From Methanomassiliicoccaceae archaeon (GTDB taxonomy: Archaea > Thermoplasmatota > Thermoplasmata > Methanomassiliicoccales > Methanomethylophilaceae), in NCBI GenBank assembly GCA_016284295.1, contig JAEEOP010000031.1:1-64000 (forward strand): DNA of 64,000 nucleotides. Direction: 5' to 3'. The position numbers and the translations under genes are program-made. Each line of letters begins with the position of its first letter. Positions within the stretch are counted from its first letter, which is position 1. Positions 51,387 through 61,091 of the stretch are shown here, piece by piece. The notes under the pieces were generated by a model, which was given only the letters and a program-made list of their open reading frames with translations, was not told where the DNA came from and ran no database searches.

Positions 51387-52572
51387 TCAGGCGGACCCTT
51401 CTTCCGATCCATTACCCGTCAGTTTCGCCAGGATCCTCGGACGTATCCTGCGATATATGTGCGCCATGACGAGTATGATCGCTATGGTCGCCAACGTCAC
51501 CCCGATCGCCGGAAGGAATTCCAGCGGGATCTCGTACGTATCCACGAGCTGAACGAACGGTGCGACCAGAACCTTGGCCACCGCGATGTGTAGCAGGAAC
51601 AGGTAAAGGATGTTCGCGCCCATCAGCGCGAACACATGCGACAGACCGGGTATCTTCGACAGGATGACTACGATGTATACCTGTACGAATCCGCAGGACA
51701 GGGTCGTCAGGGCGAACGTGAATCCGGTGAACAGCCCGTAGTCCCCGATGTTGAGCCTCCTTAGATTGGTGGCGGCAGGGAACGCCATCAGGCATACCGC
51801 CGCGATGACGATGAGCGCGGCCAGCGTTATCCAGTACCATCTGTTGCGCAATCCGTTCTCCAAGAACTCCACGAAATGATGCTTTCCGAGCAGGGCACCA
51901 AGCAGGAGGAACGCCGCGACCATGGGATACAGATGTATGTAGAACGGCAACTGGATGTGGACGAACCCTATGTACACGGATTCCACGGCCAGCAGCACCA
52001 GTATGGACAGCACCGCGACCCTCCAGCCCTTGAGAGCACGTTCGGCGATCGCATAGAAGATCAGGTATCCTCCGGAGAGGATGATCAGATAGTACAGCGC
52101 TATGCTCGTGGAGAACAGAGCACCGTGATCCATTATATCGATGAACTCGGGGCTGTTCACGTCAAGGAAGCACCCCTCCCCTATGACAGCATCGCCCAGC
52201 TCGGCCAGCAGGCTGTACTGGGACAGGTCGTATCCCAACGCCAGAAGGTAGAGGTACAACAGAACGGTCAGTACTACTCCGCTAAGAACATAGATCACAA
52301 CCAGCGGGAGCACACGTCTCCTGACATTCTCGACGTAACCCCTTCCTGGCCTGTAGAACAGACCAGATATGACCATGAACATTATCAGCCCTGAGAACAG
52401 GAACTGCACCCACGACGATACCCCGGACCCGTCCGTCCCGTTCTGCATCAGAACAAGATGGGTCGCTATGACGCCCAGTATCGCCAGTCCCTTGTAGACG
52501 CCGATATATCTGAACGCTCTGTATTCCTTTCAGATGCGATGGCCTCTGCCATGTATGAACGACGAAATCCAC
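51387..52572 (-). pseudogene. Acyltransferase-3 family membrane protein with an N-terminal frameshift
   Basis: Ten-helix acyltransferase-3 (OafA-like) protein that would O-acylate a surface glycan. In the main frame, homologous sequence extends upstream of the first ATG (52448): KEYRAFRYIGVYKGLAILG, VIATHLVL, the usual first helix. It is closed by TGA at 52530 and has no start codon. A GTG at 52572 in another frame (VDFVVHTWQRPSHLK) meets it if one of three A/T bases at 52528-52530 is removed, giving a 394-residue protein. The homopolymer makes a sequencing error possible; otherwise the gene is disabled. Confidence 0.75.
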
Positions 52573-52597
52573 GTTATTAGTAGGTTTTCATAGCAGT

Positions 52598-52948
52598 TCA
52601 TTCCGTCGAAGGCTCCTCGACCGAGAGCTTGAGCAGTTCCTCGACCTTCTCCAGGATATCCGCATCCTCGACGTCTAGCCTTCCGTAGTACAGCTCATGG
52701 CTAAGCTTCACCATCTGCGTGAAAATGCGGCCCTTTTCTGTGAGGATGTAATGAACGGTCTTCCTCCCCTTGTCGGGCAGATAATAATCCACAAGACCGT
52801 CATCCGACAGTTTCCTCATGCGTTCGGTCAGCGGGGACCAGGAGGCGTATTCCCTCATCTCGGTTGCGGTCGCGGATCCATTCTCCAGGATGTACTCCAA
52901 AGATTGTATGCAGATTGGATCGTACGGCGTGGGGGGAACCTTGTTCAT
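52598..52948 (-). CDS. HxlR-type winged-helix regulator
   Basis: A 116-residue regulator with one winged helix of the HxlR/PadR kind: ICIQSLEYILENGSATATEMREYAS, LTERMRKLSDDGLVDYYLPDKGRKTVHYILTEKG, with a C-terminal dimerisation helix. ATG 52948 is preferred to an in-frame TTG at 52972. A 24-base inverted repeat lies 38 bases upstream. The acyltransferase gene follows 25 bases downstream and the transporter gene is divergent. Confidence 0.8.
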   Translation of the reverse strand: MNKVPPTPYDPICIQSLEYILENGSATATEMREYASWSPLTERMRKLSDDGLVDYYLPDKGRKTVHYILTEKGRIFTQMVKLSHELYYGRLDVEDADILEKVEELLKLSVEEPSTE

Positions 52949-52985
52949 AACCGTGGTAAAGAATCTTAACAAATAGTAATTCTCT

Positions 52986-53009
52986 AAATCAAGCTGAAAC
53001 GCTTGATTT
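52986..53009. promoter_or_regulatory. Operator-like inverted repeat between divergent genes
   Basis: AAATCAAGC-TGAAAC-GCTTGATTT has perfect nine-base arms and lies between the HxlR-type regulator and the transporter gene; a partial repeat TTTGATTTTG follows. Confidence 0.55.
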
Positions 53010-53083
53010 TGAATGAGATATTTGATTTTGACTGTATCTCAGAAGTATACTGTAGAATGGCCTTTAACTAAATTATTAGTAGA

Positions 53084-54004
53084 ATGCTGACCTCATCCCA
53101 GATGATGAGGAGTGCATATCTGCCGGCGGCGTATGTGATCGCTGGAGCGTCCCTGTGGGGGATAATAGGGGTGTTCACCCGTGCCCTGTACGGATCGGGG
53201 CTCTCCCCGATGCAGATAACCCTGTCCAGATGCTTCATCACGATGGTCGCCATGGCGCTGGTGATACTCGTTGCGGACAGGAAGAGCCTCCGCATCGACC
53301 CGAAGGACATATGGATGTTCATCGGAACCGGTCTGCTCAGCATCGTGTTCTTCAACGTGATGTATTTCACGACCCAGCAGATGGTCTCCCTGTCCACCGC
53401 ATCGGTGCTCCTGTACACGGCACCGTGCTTCGTCATGGTCATGTCCATGGTGCTCTTCAGGGAGAGGCTCACCAGGAACAAGCTGCTGGCCCTGCTGCTG
53501 GCGTTCATAGGATGCATCTTCACCACCGGGCTGGGATTCGGCGACGTGAACATCGGCGTCCTGTTCGGGGTCCTTGCCGGACTCGGATATGCGCTATACT
53601 CCATATTCGCCAAGTTCGCATTGAGGAAATACGGCCTCTTGACAATACTGTTCTACACGTTCCTGATAGCCACGATCTGCCTGGCCCCATTCTGCGATGT
53701 GCCTTACATGATAGAGATGAGCGGCGATTCGGATGTCATCCTGAACATGCTCGGCCTGGGCGTCATATCCACCGTGCTGCCGTACTACTTCTATACGGTA
53801 GGGCTGAACGGGATGGATGCCGGGAAGGCGTCGATCATAGCCTTCGTGGAACCCATGGTGGCCACGATCGTGAGCCTGATCGTAGGGGACCCTTTCGGAT
53901 GGACCAACATCGTCGGCATAGCCCTGATCCTGGGCTCGGTCATCCTGCTGAACGTGTCCGAAAAGAGCGGAAAAGGGAACGGTACGGACGAAGGACCTGC
54001 CTAA
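53084..54004 (+). CDS. EamA/DMT-family transporter
   Basis: A 306-residue ten-helix transporter of the drug/metabolite superfamily, built of two EamA halves. The first half starts YVIAGASLWGIIGVFTRALYGSGLSPMQ and the second GVLAGLGYALYSIFAKFALRKYG; ASIIAFVEPMVATIVSLIVGDP is the conserved last part. The substrate cannot be told. ATG 53084 follows AT-rich promoter DNA. It is divergent from the HxlR-type regulator and shares its operator-like repeat. Confidence 0.88.
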   Translation: MLTSSQMMRSAYLPAAYVIAGASLWGIIGVFTRALYGSGLSPMQITLSRCFITMVAMALVILVADRKSLRIDPKDIWMFIGTGLLSIVFFNVMYFTTQQMVSLSTASVLLYTAPCFVMVMSMVLFRERLTRNKLLALLLAFIGCIFTTGLGFGDVNIGVLFGVLAGLGYALYSIFAKFALRKYGLLTILFYTFLIATICLAPFCDVPYMIEMSGDSDVILNMLGLGVISTVLPYYFYTVGLNGMDAGKASIIAFVEPMVATIVSLIVGDPFGWTNIVGIALILGSVILLNVSEKSGKGNGTDEGPA

Positions 54005-54009
54005 GAGAT

Positions 54010-55179
54010 TCAGAGCAGAATGTAACGGGCGGAACGGGTGCTGCCCTCGGCCTTCGCAATCCTGCCTTCCTTCCTGAGATTCTGCAGTATGTTCGTCGCT
54101 TTGACCGACAGCTGCTCGTCGGTCAGCCCCTTCCTGTCGCGGAACCTCAGCATGTTCACCACGTCGGAGCGCGTGACCGAACCGTTGTCCTTAATCAACT
54201 GCATAACCGCATCGTGGTCCGAGCCCTTGCTGAACCTGGCCGAAGGATCCTCGTAGGACAGGTTTATGCACGGAACACCGTCATAGACCGTGACGAGCCC
54301 GCTGGAGATCAGCGACTCCATCCTCTTGTCGGAGAGATACCTGCCGGAATCCAGCCTGTCCAGGTCCAGGATGTCCTGTATCTCCATGTTCCTGTGGATG
54401 TCCAGCGCCCTGGCCATGGGGCCCTCCCTCCTGCCAGGGAACGTCACCGACACGGAATCGTCCGTTATCGCGAACCTGGGAAGGGGGAAGCGCTTGTGTA
54501 TCTGGGACAGGTAGAAGTTGCGTATGCCCGCTCCCGAATTGGGCACCAGTCCGATCTCGGCCATCGCCTTGATCAGGAAACCGTTCCTCCCCGCGATTGT
54601 CTGGTTCTGCCCCTTGACGAATGATTCCGGCCTGACATCGGGGAAGCTCCCCCTGCTGACCACGGTCACAGATTCATTCTCCCTCTCGAGGACCTCTATC
54701 GTCCCTCCCATCGTGTAATCCTGGTGCTGAAGGGCGTTGAACATCGCCTCCGTGAGGGATGCCACACGGTAGGTGCTGACGAAGATCGGTCCTTCTGGAC
54801 CCTCGATCTTGACCGTGGAGTTGCTTATGAGGGACGCCACCTTCCTTATCGCCAGGACCATGGATCCGTTGATGACACGGGAATCGGCCTCTGTGCCGTC
54901 TATGTCGAAGAGCCTCCATTTGACACAGACCGACTGCGGGATCACCCTCTCGGAGGACTTGCCCATGAGGATCATGGCGGCCACAGTGATCTTCCCCCTT
55001 TTGAGCACGCCCACATGTGCCAGGAATGTCTGGTCGTCCATCTCGGAGACCCTCTCGCGGTCGCTGTAATGCTCAGAAAGATAGGTGGCCCTGACTGCCC
55101 TGACCGCCTCCGGGTCCAGGCTCCTAATGTCGGCATCCGGGATCACGTTCCCGGTCCAGTCGTCATAGACGCTCTTCAT
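54010..55179 (-). CDS. HATPase-type (RecG-like C-terminal) protein lacking its AlbA_2 domain
   Basis: A 389-residue protein matching the second and third parts of the widespread AlbA_2-HATPase family. The GHKL-type ATP site is suggested by SLTEAMFNALQHQDY (N box near 140) and NSGAGIRNFYLSQ (near 217); the C-terminal 80 residues are a winged helix (SVTRSDVVNMLRFRDRKGLTDEQLSVKATNILQNL). Relatives carry a 100-residue AlbA_2 domain before the DDWTG-ipDA segment; here translation starts right at MKSVYDDWTGNVIPDADI, and the 158 bases upstream do not encode it. It seems 5'-truncated. Confidence 0.75.
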   Translation of the reverse strand: MKSVYDDWTGNVIPDADIRSLDPEAVRAVRATYLSEHYSDRERVSEMDDQTFLAHVGVLKRGKITVAAMILMGKSSERVIPQSVCVKWRLFDIDGTEADSRVINGSMVLAIRKVASLISNSTVKIEGPEGPIFVSTYRVASLTEAMFNALQHQDYTMGGTIEVLERENESVTVVSRGSFPDVRPESFVKGQNQTIAGRNGFLIKAMAEIGLVPNSGAGIRNFYLSQIHKRFPLPRFAITDDSVSVTFPGRREGPMARALDIHRNMEIQDILDLDRLDSGRYLSDKRMESLISSGLVTVYDGVPCINLSYEDPSARFSKGSDHDAVMQLIKDNGSVTRSDVVNMLRFRDRKGLTDEQLSVKATNILQNLRKEGRIAKAEGSTRSARYILL

Positions 55180-55337
55180 CGGTCCGCGTCATGCGATGCG
55201 ACGATATAATCTCATTTATTCTCATTACGCCTTGTCCGAAGGAATGGTATGCCCCGATTCTTCCCTATAATCATTAAATAACACGAAACGGTCGAACTCC
55301 CATTACATCCGGAGCCCCCGCTCCAAGAGGAATAGAG

Positions 55338-56567
55338 ATGCCGAAATTACTGAACAAGACGATCATCAACATGCCTCAGATCGCACAGGAGCTCACACAG
55401 TGCGTCCAGTGCGGATACTGTATCGACGTGTGCGAGGCGCACAACCAGACACCTTGGGATTCCGTCACACCCAGGGGAAAGATCTACTACCTCAAGCAGC
55501 TCGACCTGAAGGCCCTCGGAGCCATGGACAAAGTCCTCGGAAGGCCCGTCGCCCTCAGCCCCGAGTTCGTCGACGCCATGTACAAATGCACAGGATGCGG
55601 AAACTGCGAGGTAGTCTGCCACGCAAAGATCCGCCTGGTCGACCTTTGGGAGACCATGAGGAAATGGATGGTCGAGATCGGCATCGGACCCATGCCCGCA
55701 GCCGTCGCCATGGGAAAGAGCATCCACAAGAACCACAACCCCTACAACGAGCCCGACTCGAAGAGGGATGCATGGTGGCCCGCGGACGTCGAGAGGCACA
55801 TCCCCGCCAACGTCATCTTCTTCGCAGGATGCACCGGTTCCTACAGGATGCAGCACATCGCTCAGGCCGGAGTCAGGGTCCTGGACCGTGCAGGCGTCAA
55901 GATGAACTGCCTCGGACCCGACGAGTGGTGCTGTTCCTCTCCCCTCATAAGGACAGGAAACGAGAAGGAATCCACCGCATGCGCACAGCACAACGTCGAG
56001 AAGGCGGACGGACTCGGGGGAAAGGACATGGTCATGACCTGCTCCGGTTGCTACAAGACCGTCTCCTGCGACTTCGGAAGGTTCTACGCAAAGGCCGGAC
56101 AGAACGTCTACCACTTCTCCCAGTACGTGGAGAACCTGATCAACGACAGGAAGCTCCCCCTCAACAACGAGTTCAACCACAAGGTCACCTATCACGACCC
56201 CTGCCACCTCGGAAGGCACTCCGGAGTCTACGACGCTCCCAGGAACGTCATCAAGAAGATCAAGGGTGTCGAGTTCGTCGAGATGGAGAGGTCCAGGGAG
56301 AACTCCAGGTGCTGCGGTGCAGGAGGAGGTTACAAGAGCACGTACCCCGACTTCGCACTCAACATCGGTATCGAGAGGATCCACGATGCAGAGGCCACCG
56401 GAGCTGAGGTCCTCATCAGCTGCTGTCCCTTCTGCGTCCTTAACCTGACGCAGGCGGCCAAGAAGATCGGCTCCAACATCAAGGTCATGGATCTGTCGCA
56501 GGTCCTCCTCGAGGTCACCGCGCCGAAGGCCCCCGCCGAGCCCGCAGCGGATGCTGCGAAGGCCTGA
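55338..56567 (+). CDS. hdrD: Heterodisulfide reductase subunit D
   Basis: Catalytic subunit that reduces CoM-S-S-CoB in the last step of methanogenesis, 409 residues. Two 4Fe-4S motifs lie at the N-terminus (CVQCGYCIDVC near 22, CTGCGNCEVVC near 87). Two cysteine-rich CCG domains follow (WCCSSPL, CSGCYKT, then DPCHLGRHSG, SRCCGAGGG, SCCPFC), binding the noncubane clusters at the active site. The C-terminus is Ala/Pro-rich. Methanomassiliicoccales use HdrD with an Fpo-like complex; no hdrE is adjacent. A strong terminator follows, so the gene is monocistronic. Confidence 0.93.
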   Translation: MPKLLNKTIINMPQIAQELTQCVQCGYCIDVCEAHNQTPWDSVTPRGKIYYLKQLDLKALGAMDKVLGRPVALSPEFVDAMYKCTGCGNCEVVCHAKIRLVDLWETMRKWMVEIGIGPMPAAVAMGKSIHKNHNPYNEPDSKRDAWWPADVERHIPANVIFFAGCTGSYRMQHIAQAGVRVLDRAGVKMNCLGPDEWCCSSPLIRTGNEKESTACAQHNVEKADGLGGKDMVMTCSGCYKTVSCDFGRFYAKAGQNVYHFSQYVENLINDRKLPLNNEFNHKVTYHDPCHLGRHSGVYDAPRNVIKKIKGVEFVEMERSRENSRCCGAGGGYKSTYPDFALNIGIERIHDAEATGAEVLISCCPFCVLNLTQAAKKIGSNIKVMDLSQVLLEVTAPKAPAEPAADAAKA

Positions 56568-56582
56568 AACCCGAACAATCAT

Positions 56583-56610
56583 GGGGCCTCGGCCCCTTCC
56601 CCTTCTTTTC
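56583..56610 (+). terminator. Terminator of hdrD
   Basis: GGGGCC-TC-GGCCCC followed by TTCCCCTTCTTTTC. It ends at the base before the helicase ATG (56611), so that start would lie in the terminator's T-rich tail. Confidence 0.7.
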
Positions 56611-59355
56611 ATGCCGTTCCCAGAACTCTGCCCGGACATCGTGCGCGTCCTGTCGTCCAAGGGCATAACCGAACCCACTCCCCCGCAGGCCGATTCCATC
56701 CCCCGCATCATCGGAGGTGAGAACCTCCTGCTCGTGGCGCCCACCGGCATAGGCAAAACGGAGGCCGCGATCCTTCCAGTTCTAGAGATGATAATGCGCA
56801 CCAAGGGCAGGCCGGGCATCAGATGCATCTACATCACCCCCCTCAGGGCCCTGAACAGGGACATGCTGAAGAGGATGCAGGAATACGGGAAGGAGCTCGG
56901 GATCACAGTCGGCGTGAGGCACGGCGACACCCCGCAGGGCGAGAGGAACAGGCAGTCCGAGCATCCCCCTGAAATACTGATCACCACACCCGAGACCCTT
57001 CAGGTCATGTTCACCGGCAAGAGGCTGGTGCAGCACATGAAGCATGTGGAGTGGGTCATCGTGGACGAGATCCACGAGCTCGCCAACACCGAGAGGGGCG
57101 CCCAGATGAGCGTCGCACTTGAGAGGCTGGTCCTTCTGGCGGGCAACTACCAGAGGATAGGACTGTCCGCGACCGTGGGCAACATCGAGAACGTCGCCAG
57201 GTTCCTGGCCGGGAACAACAGGCAGGTCGTCATCAGGAAGCACGACACGCACAGGGACTTCGACATCATGGTCGAGAGCCCCGCTCCGGACACGGAGGAT
57301 TCAAAACTATTGGACAAGCTGCAGAGCGACCCGGACATCCTCGCCGTCATGAAGAGGGCGAGGGAGATAGTCGAGAACGGGAACTCCACGCTCTTCTTCG
57401 TCAACACCAGGGAGACGGCCGAATGGCTGGCCGCCCGCTACCACATCTGGGACAATGACATCTCCATCGAGGTCCACCACGGATCGCTCTCCAAAGAGAA
57501 CAGGATGGAGATGGAGGACCGTTTCAAGAGGGGTGAGGTGAAGTGCCTGATATGCACATCGTCCCTGGAGCTGGGAATCGACGTCGGTACGACCGAGATG
57601 GTCATCCAGTACAACTCCCCAAGGCAGGTGTCCCGCATGATACAGCGCGCGGGCAGGGCTGGGCACAGGATAGGGGAGACCATAAGGGCCAAGATAATCG
57701 CCACCGCCCCGGACGAGGTGGCCGAGGCCATGGTCGTCGCCCGCAGGTCCGACTCCAAGGAGCTGGAGTACTTCGAGGGACGCGAATCCCCGCTCACGGT
57801 TGTCGCCAACCAGCTGATAGCCATGACCATGACCGGGGCCATGGACAAGGAGCTGGCGTTCAAGATGATACACAACGCCTATCCGTTCAGGAACCTGACG
57901 ATGGGCCAGATGCTGGATGTCCTGGAGCAGCTGAAGAGCATCAAGATGGTGTTCGACGACGGCGAGAAGTTCAAGCGCTCCAAGAAGGGTATGAACTACT
58001 TCTACGAGAACATCTCGATGATCCCGGACGAGCGCACGTACATGGTCCGCGACATAGGAACCAGGGCCATCATAGGCACGCTGGACGAGAGCTTCGTGGC
58101 ATCCTTCGCAGAGGAATATGCGATGTTCATCGCCAAGGGCAGGACGTGGCGCATAGTGGAGATGAGGGAGGACGAGATCCTGGTCGAGGAGGCCAAGGAG
58201 GTCGGCTCCGTCCCCAATTGGGTAGGATCGGACATACCCGTACCATTCTAGATCGCGATGGAGGTCGGCCGTATGAGGAGGCTCAGGAACTTCCCGGATT
58301 ATCCCGGCGACGAGGGGTGCGTCAGGGTGCTGAAGGAGTACTTCGCATCCCAGGACGAGAAGTCGGTCATGCCCACCGACAAGGTCGTGACCGTTGAGGT
58401 CGCCGACCGCATGGCCATAGTCAACTGCTGCTTCGGGACCAAGGTCAACGAGACCCTCGGCAAGATCTACTCCGCACTCCTCACTGCGCGCCTGGGCGAA
58501 TCCATCGGCGTCACCGTGGACCCATACCGCATCATAATGGAGCTCCCGCGCGACGTGGAGAAGGATGTGATAGTCGGCACCATGAGATCGGTGAAACCGG
58601 GCAGCGTGGAGGCGCTGTGCAGGATGACGATCCTGAACTCCTCCTTCCTCAGATGGAGGTTCGTCTACGTGGCGAAGAAGTTCGGCATAGTTGAGAAGGA
58701 GGCGGACCATCGCTTCATGAACTTCGGGAGGCTGTTCGAGCTCCACAAGGACACCCCTGCATATGCAGAGGCGATAAACAAGGTCCTCTGGGAGGACCTG
58801 GACATACCGAACACCGAAAAGGTAGTCTCGATGATCTCCAACGGGGAGATCGAGCTGGTGACGGGGAGGCTCTCGGCCATCGGGCTGGAAGGGATCACCA
58901 GGTCCAAGGAGCTCATGCAGCCGGTCCGTGCGGACCACTCCATCCTCATGGCCCTGAAGAAGAGGCTGGAGGACGAGATTCTCTTCGCATCATGCATGCA
59001 TTGCGGATCCCAATCCAGATTCAGAGTGGGGGATGCCCCCAAGAAATTCATATGCCCCCAGTGCGGAGGCGTGATGATAGCGGTCCTGAAGAACTACGAG
59101 AGGGATACGGTCAAGCTGATCAAGGAGCCTGCCCTCTCCAAGCAGGAAAGGATGGATCTTCAGAAGATGAGCAAGAATGCCAACCTGGTCTACGAGCAGG
59201 GTCGGCGTGCGGTGCTGGTCCTTGCCGGAAGGGGTATCGGACCGGACACTGCAGCAAGGATACTCCGCACGCTCCACTCCGAAGAGGACGAGTTCCTCAG
59301 GGACATCATGAACGCAGAGATACTCTTCGCGAAGAACAAGAGGTTCTGGGACTGA
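56611..59355 (+). CDS. lhr: Lhr-type superfamily 2 helicase with an in-frame TAG codon
   Basis: A 914-residue helicase when TAG codon 547 (58249-58251) is read as an amino acid. Motifs before it: APTGIGKTEA (Walker A near 50), IVDEIHEL (DEIH near 150), LSATVGNIEN, and MIQRAGRAGH near 350, then the winged-helix part. The frame reads SDIPVPF-TAG-IAMEVGRMRR, where relatives have an unbroken chain, and continues for 367 residues through the Lhr core's tail domain, including zinc-finger-like CMHC...CPQC (near 792-813). The total equals a normal Lhr. If TAG stopped translation, a 546-residue product and a second ORF starting at ATG 58258 would result. Archaeal Lhr works in repair. Confidence 0.8.
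58249..58251 (+). other. In-frame TAG (probable pyrrolysine or read-through codon) in the helicase
   Basis: Codon 547 of the helicase frame, with TTC before and ATC after. No hairpin is obvious right after it. Confidence 0.6.
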
Positions 59356-59403
59356 AGCACGACTGCGTTCAAGATACGATCAGGCGGTAACACAAATTGG
59401 CGA

Positions 59404-60366
59404 TTAGGTTGCGGATCGGACCGTATGGCCATCCGCTTCTGAATCGGATTCCATTTCCTTTTTGACAGCCTCGAACGCCTCCAGGAAGTCCGGCATGGAC
59501 CTTTCATCGACCTTGATAATGGATAATGCTTTTTCCATTGTCCACCCTTCCTCAGTTATTAGGGCGTAAGCATACTATGCCATACCCTTCATTTTGCCCA
59601 TGTATTCAAGATATTCGAAATACTGTTCATCCAGGTCAGACATTCTATCCGACAATGGTTTGTCGATATGGATATTATACACTTTCGTCAGCCTGTCGCT
59701 GATGGCCTCTGATTCCTTCAGCCTACTGAACAGCAGTTTGAGTATCTCCATGGCGCCCTCCTGCACAACATCCCCGTATCCGGGGACCGTGACCTCCAGG
59801 ATCTCCACCTTATCGAACGCCCCGTCGTCGGAACCGATCTTCGGATCATCGGGTGACCTCCTCATGATGGCATATCTCTTGATGCGGTTCGTATCATTGG
59901 TACGGGGCCTCAGCATGATGAAGATGACATAGCATTTCCTGAGACGGCTGTATTCTAGACGTTCGTAACCTGACATCTGCTCATCTATCATGCGGGCCAT
60001 GTAGCAGGTCATGCGATCATGGATGTCGTATCCGGGGCTGTTGGAGATCTGACCTTCCATGTCTATGAAGCATGAGATCTCCTCCTGACCGGGTGCCCTG
60101 ATACGGAAATAGTTGTCGAGCACGAAGGAGGTCTTCCCGACGAAGAGATGCGTGTCCAATGACTGCACACGGCCGTTGTCCCCTATGTCCAGGCACTGCC
60201 AGATCTGCTCCGGTTCCATGTCCTTGAGTTCCTCTATCCAATCCTTGAGGAGATTGGAAAGGACATCTGGATTCCTCACAACCTCTTTGAAAATCGGATC
60301 CAGTATCCTGCTGTTGTTCCTACCGGTTCCGATGCCGTCCGCATGCATGTTTGACATGGGACGCAT
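59404..60366 (-). CDS. Rpn/PD-(D/E)XK transposase-like protein with an in-frame TAG codon
   Basis: Protein of the PD-(D/E)XK nuclease-family transposase (Rpn-like) group. Conserved acidic positions are in RILDPIFKEVV (near 20), CFIDMEGQI (E-x-Q, near 100) and the helix YDIHDRMTCYMARM. The frame runs 263 codons to TAG at 59575, then continues without another stop for 56 codons (YAYALITEEGWTMEKALSII, KVDERSMPDFLEAFEAVKKE...) to TAA 59404. The tail matches the usual C-terminal helix of such proteins (EEGWTMEKAL). Read through, it has 320 residues; stopped at TAG, 263. These proteins are mobile or recombination-linked and common in gut archaea. Confidence 0.7.
59575..59577 (-). other. In-frame TAG in the Rpn-like gene
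   Basis: Codon 264 of the frame, between GMA and YAYALI. The coding look of the sequence beyond it is the main reason to treat it as sense. Confidence 0.55.
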
Positions 60367-60464
60367 GTTTTTCGGTCACTGTACTATAAAGTAAACCGCT
60401 ACGGTAACATTACCTTTCGGGACGGCCGGGTATCCGAGCCTTCTCTACCCCGATTCGGCGGACC

Positions 60465-61091
60465 TCACTCGGAGGCCACGGTGTTGGTCAGCGTCCCCAC
60501 GTTCTGTATCCTGGCGACGACGACATCCCCGGGCCTGATCTCTGACACGCCCTCGGGGGTGCCGGTGATCAAAATATCGCCCTCCTCCATAGTGATGTAC
60601 CTTGAAACGTACGAGACCAGCCAGGGCAGGGTGAAGATCATGTTAGCAGTATTGCCCTTCTGCCTGACCTCCCCGTTGACAGTGAGCTCCAATTCCAGAT
60701 TCTGCAGGTCTCCGGCCTTCTCCACAGGGACGGGTTCGGACATCGGGCCGAATGTGTCCATCCCTTTGGCGAGGTCCCATGTGTTGCCCTCGTCGCGGGC
60801 CTTCCACTGCATGTCCCTTGCGGAGACGTCGTTGAAGACGGCCACGTGGGAGATGAATCCCATGGCATCCTCCTCGGCCGCATGTTTGCATTCCCTGCCG
60901 TAGATCAAAGCGAGCTCCACTTCGTGCTGGACGTTGGTGACACCCTTCGGGATGATTATCTCGTCACCGTCCCCGATCAGGCAGCTCGGAGGCTTGAAGA
61001 ATATCGTAGGGACCTCCGGAAGCTTGGATTTCAGTTCGGACACGTGGGATCTGTAGTTCCATCCGATGCAGACTATCTTGGAAGGCCTCAT
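60465..61091 (-). CDS. Fumarylacetoacetate hydrolase-family protein
   Basis: A 208-residue member of the FAH superfamily, metal-dependent hydrolases and decarboxylases of beta-keto or dienoic acids. Metal-ligand region: NVQHEVELALIYGREC (Glu pair near 57-59) and ISHVAVFNDVSARDMQW (Asp near 88); FGPMSEP and GDILITGTPEGVSEIRPGD are the conserved tail. ATG 61091 is fixed by the ATGA-like overlap with rlmE. Substrate unknown; relatives include acylpyruvate hydrolase and oxaloacetate decarboxylase. Confidence 0.85.
   Translation of the reverse strand: MRPSKIVCIGWNYRSHVSELKSKLPEVPTIFFKPPSCLIGDGDEIIIPKGVTNVQHEVELALIYGRECKHAAEEDAMGFISHVAVFNDVSARDMQWKARDEGNTWDLAKGMDTFGPMSEPVPVEKAGDLQNLELELTVNGEVRQKGNTANMIFTLPWLVSYVSRYITMEEGDILITGTPEGVSEIRPGDVVVARIQNVGTLTNTVASE

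Noticed and set aside
55347-56828. 493-codon frame opposite hdrD
   Set aside because: Runs antisense through the Fe-S motifs and the terminator; composition typical of a GC-driven shadow.
58258-59355. Separate gene starting at ATG 58258
   Set aside because: It is in frame with the helicase half before it, has no ribosome-binding site of its own, and encodes the family's normal C-terminal part; a single gene with a sense TAG explains it better, although a split gene remains possible.
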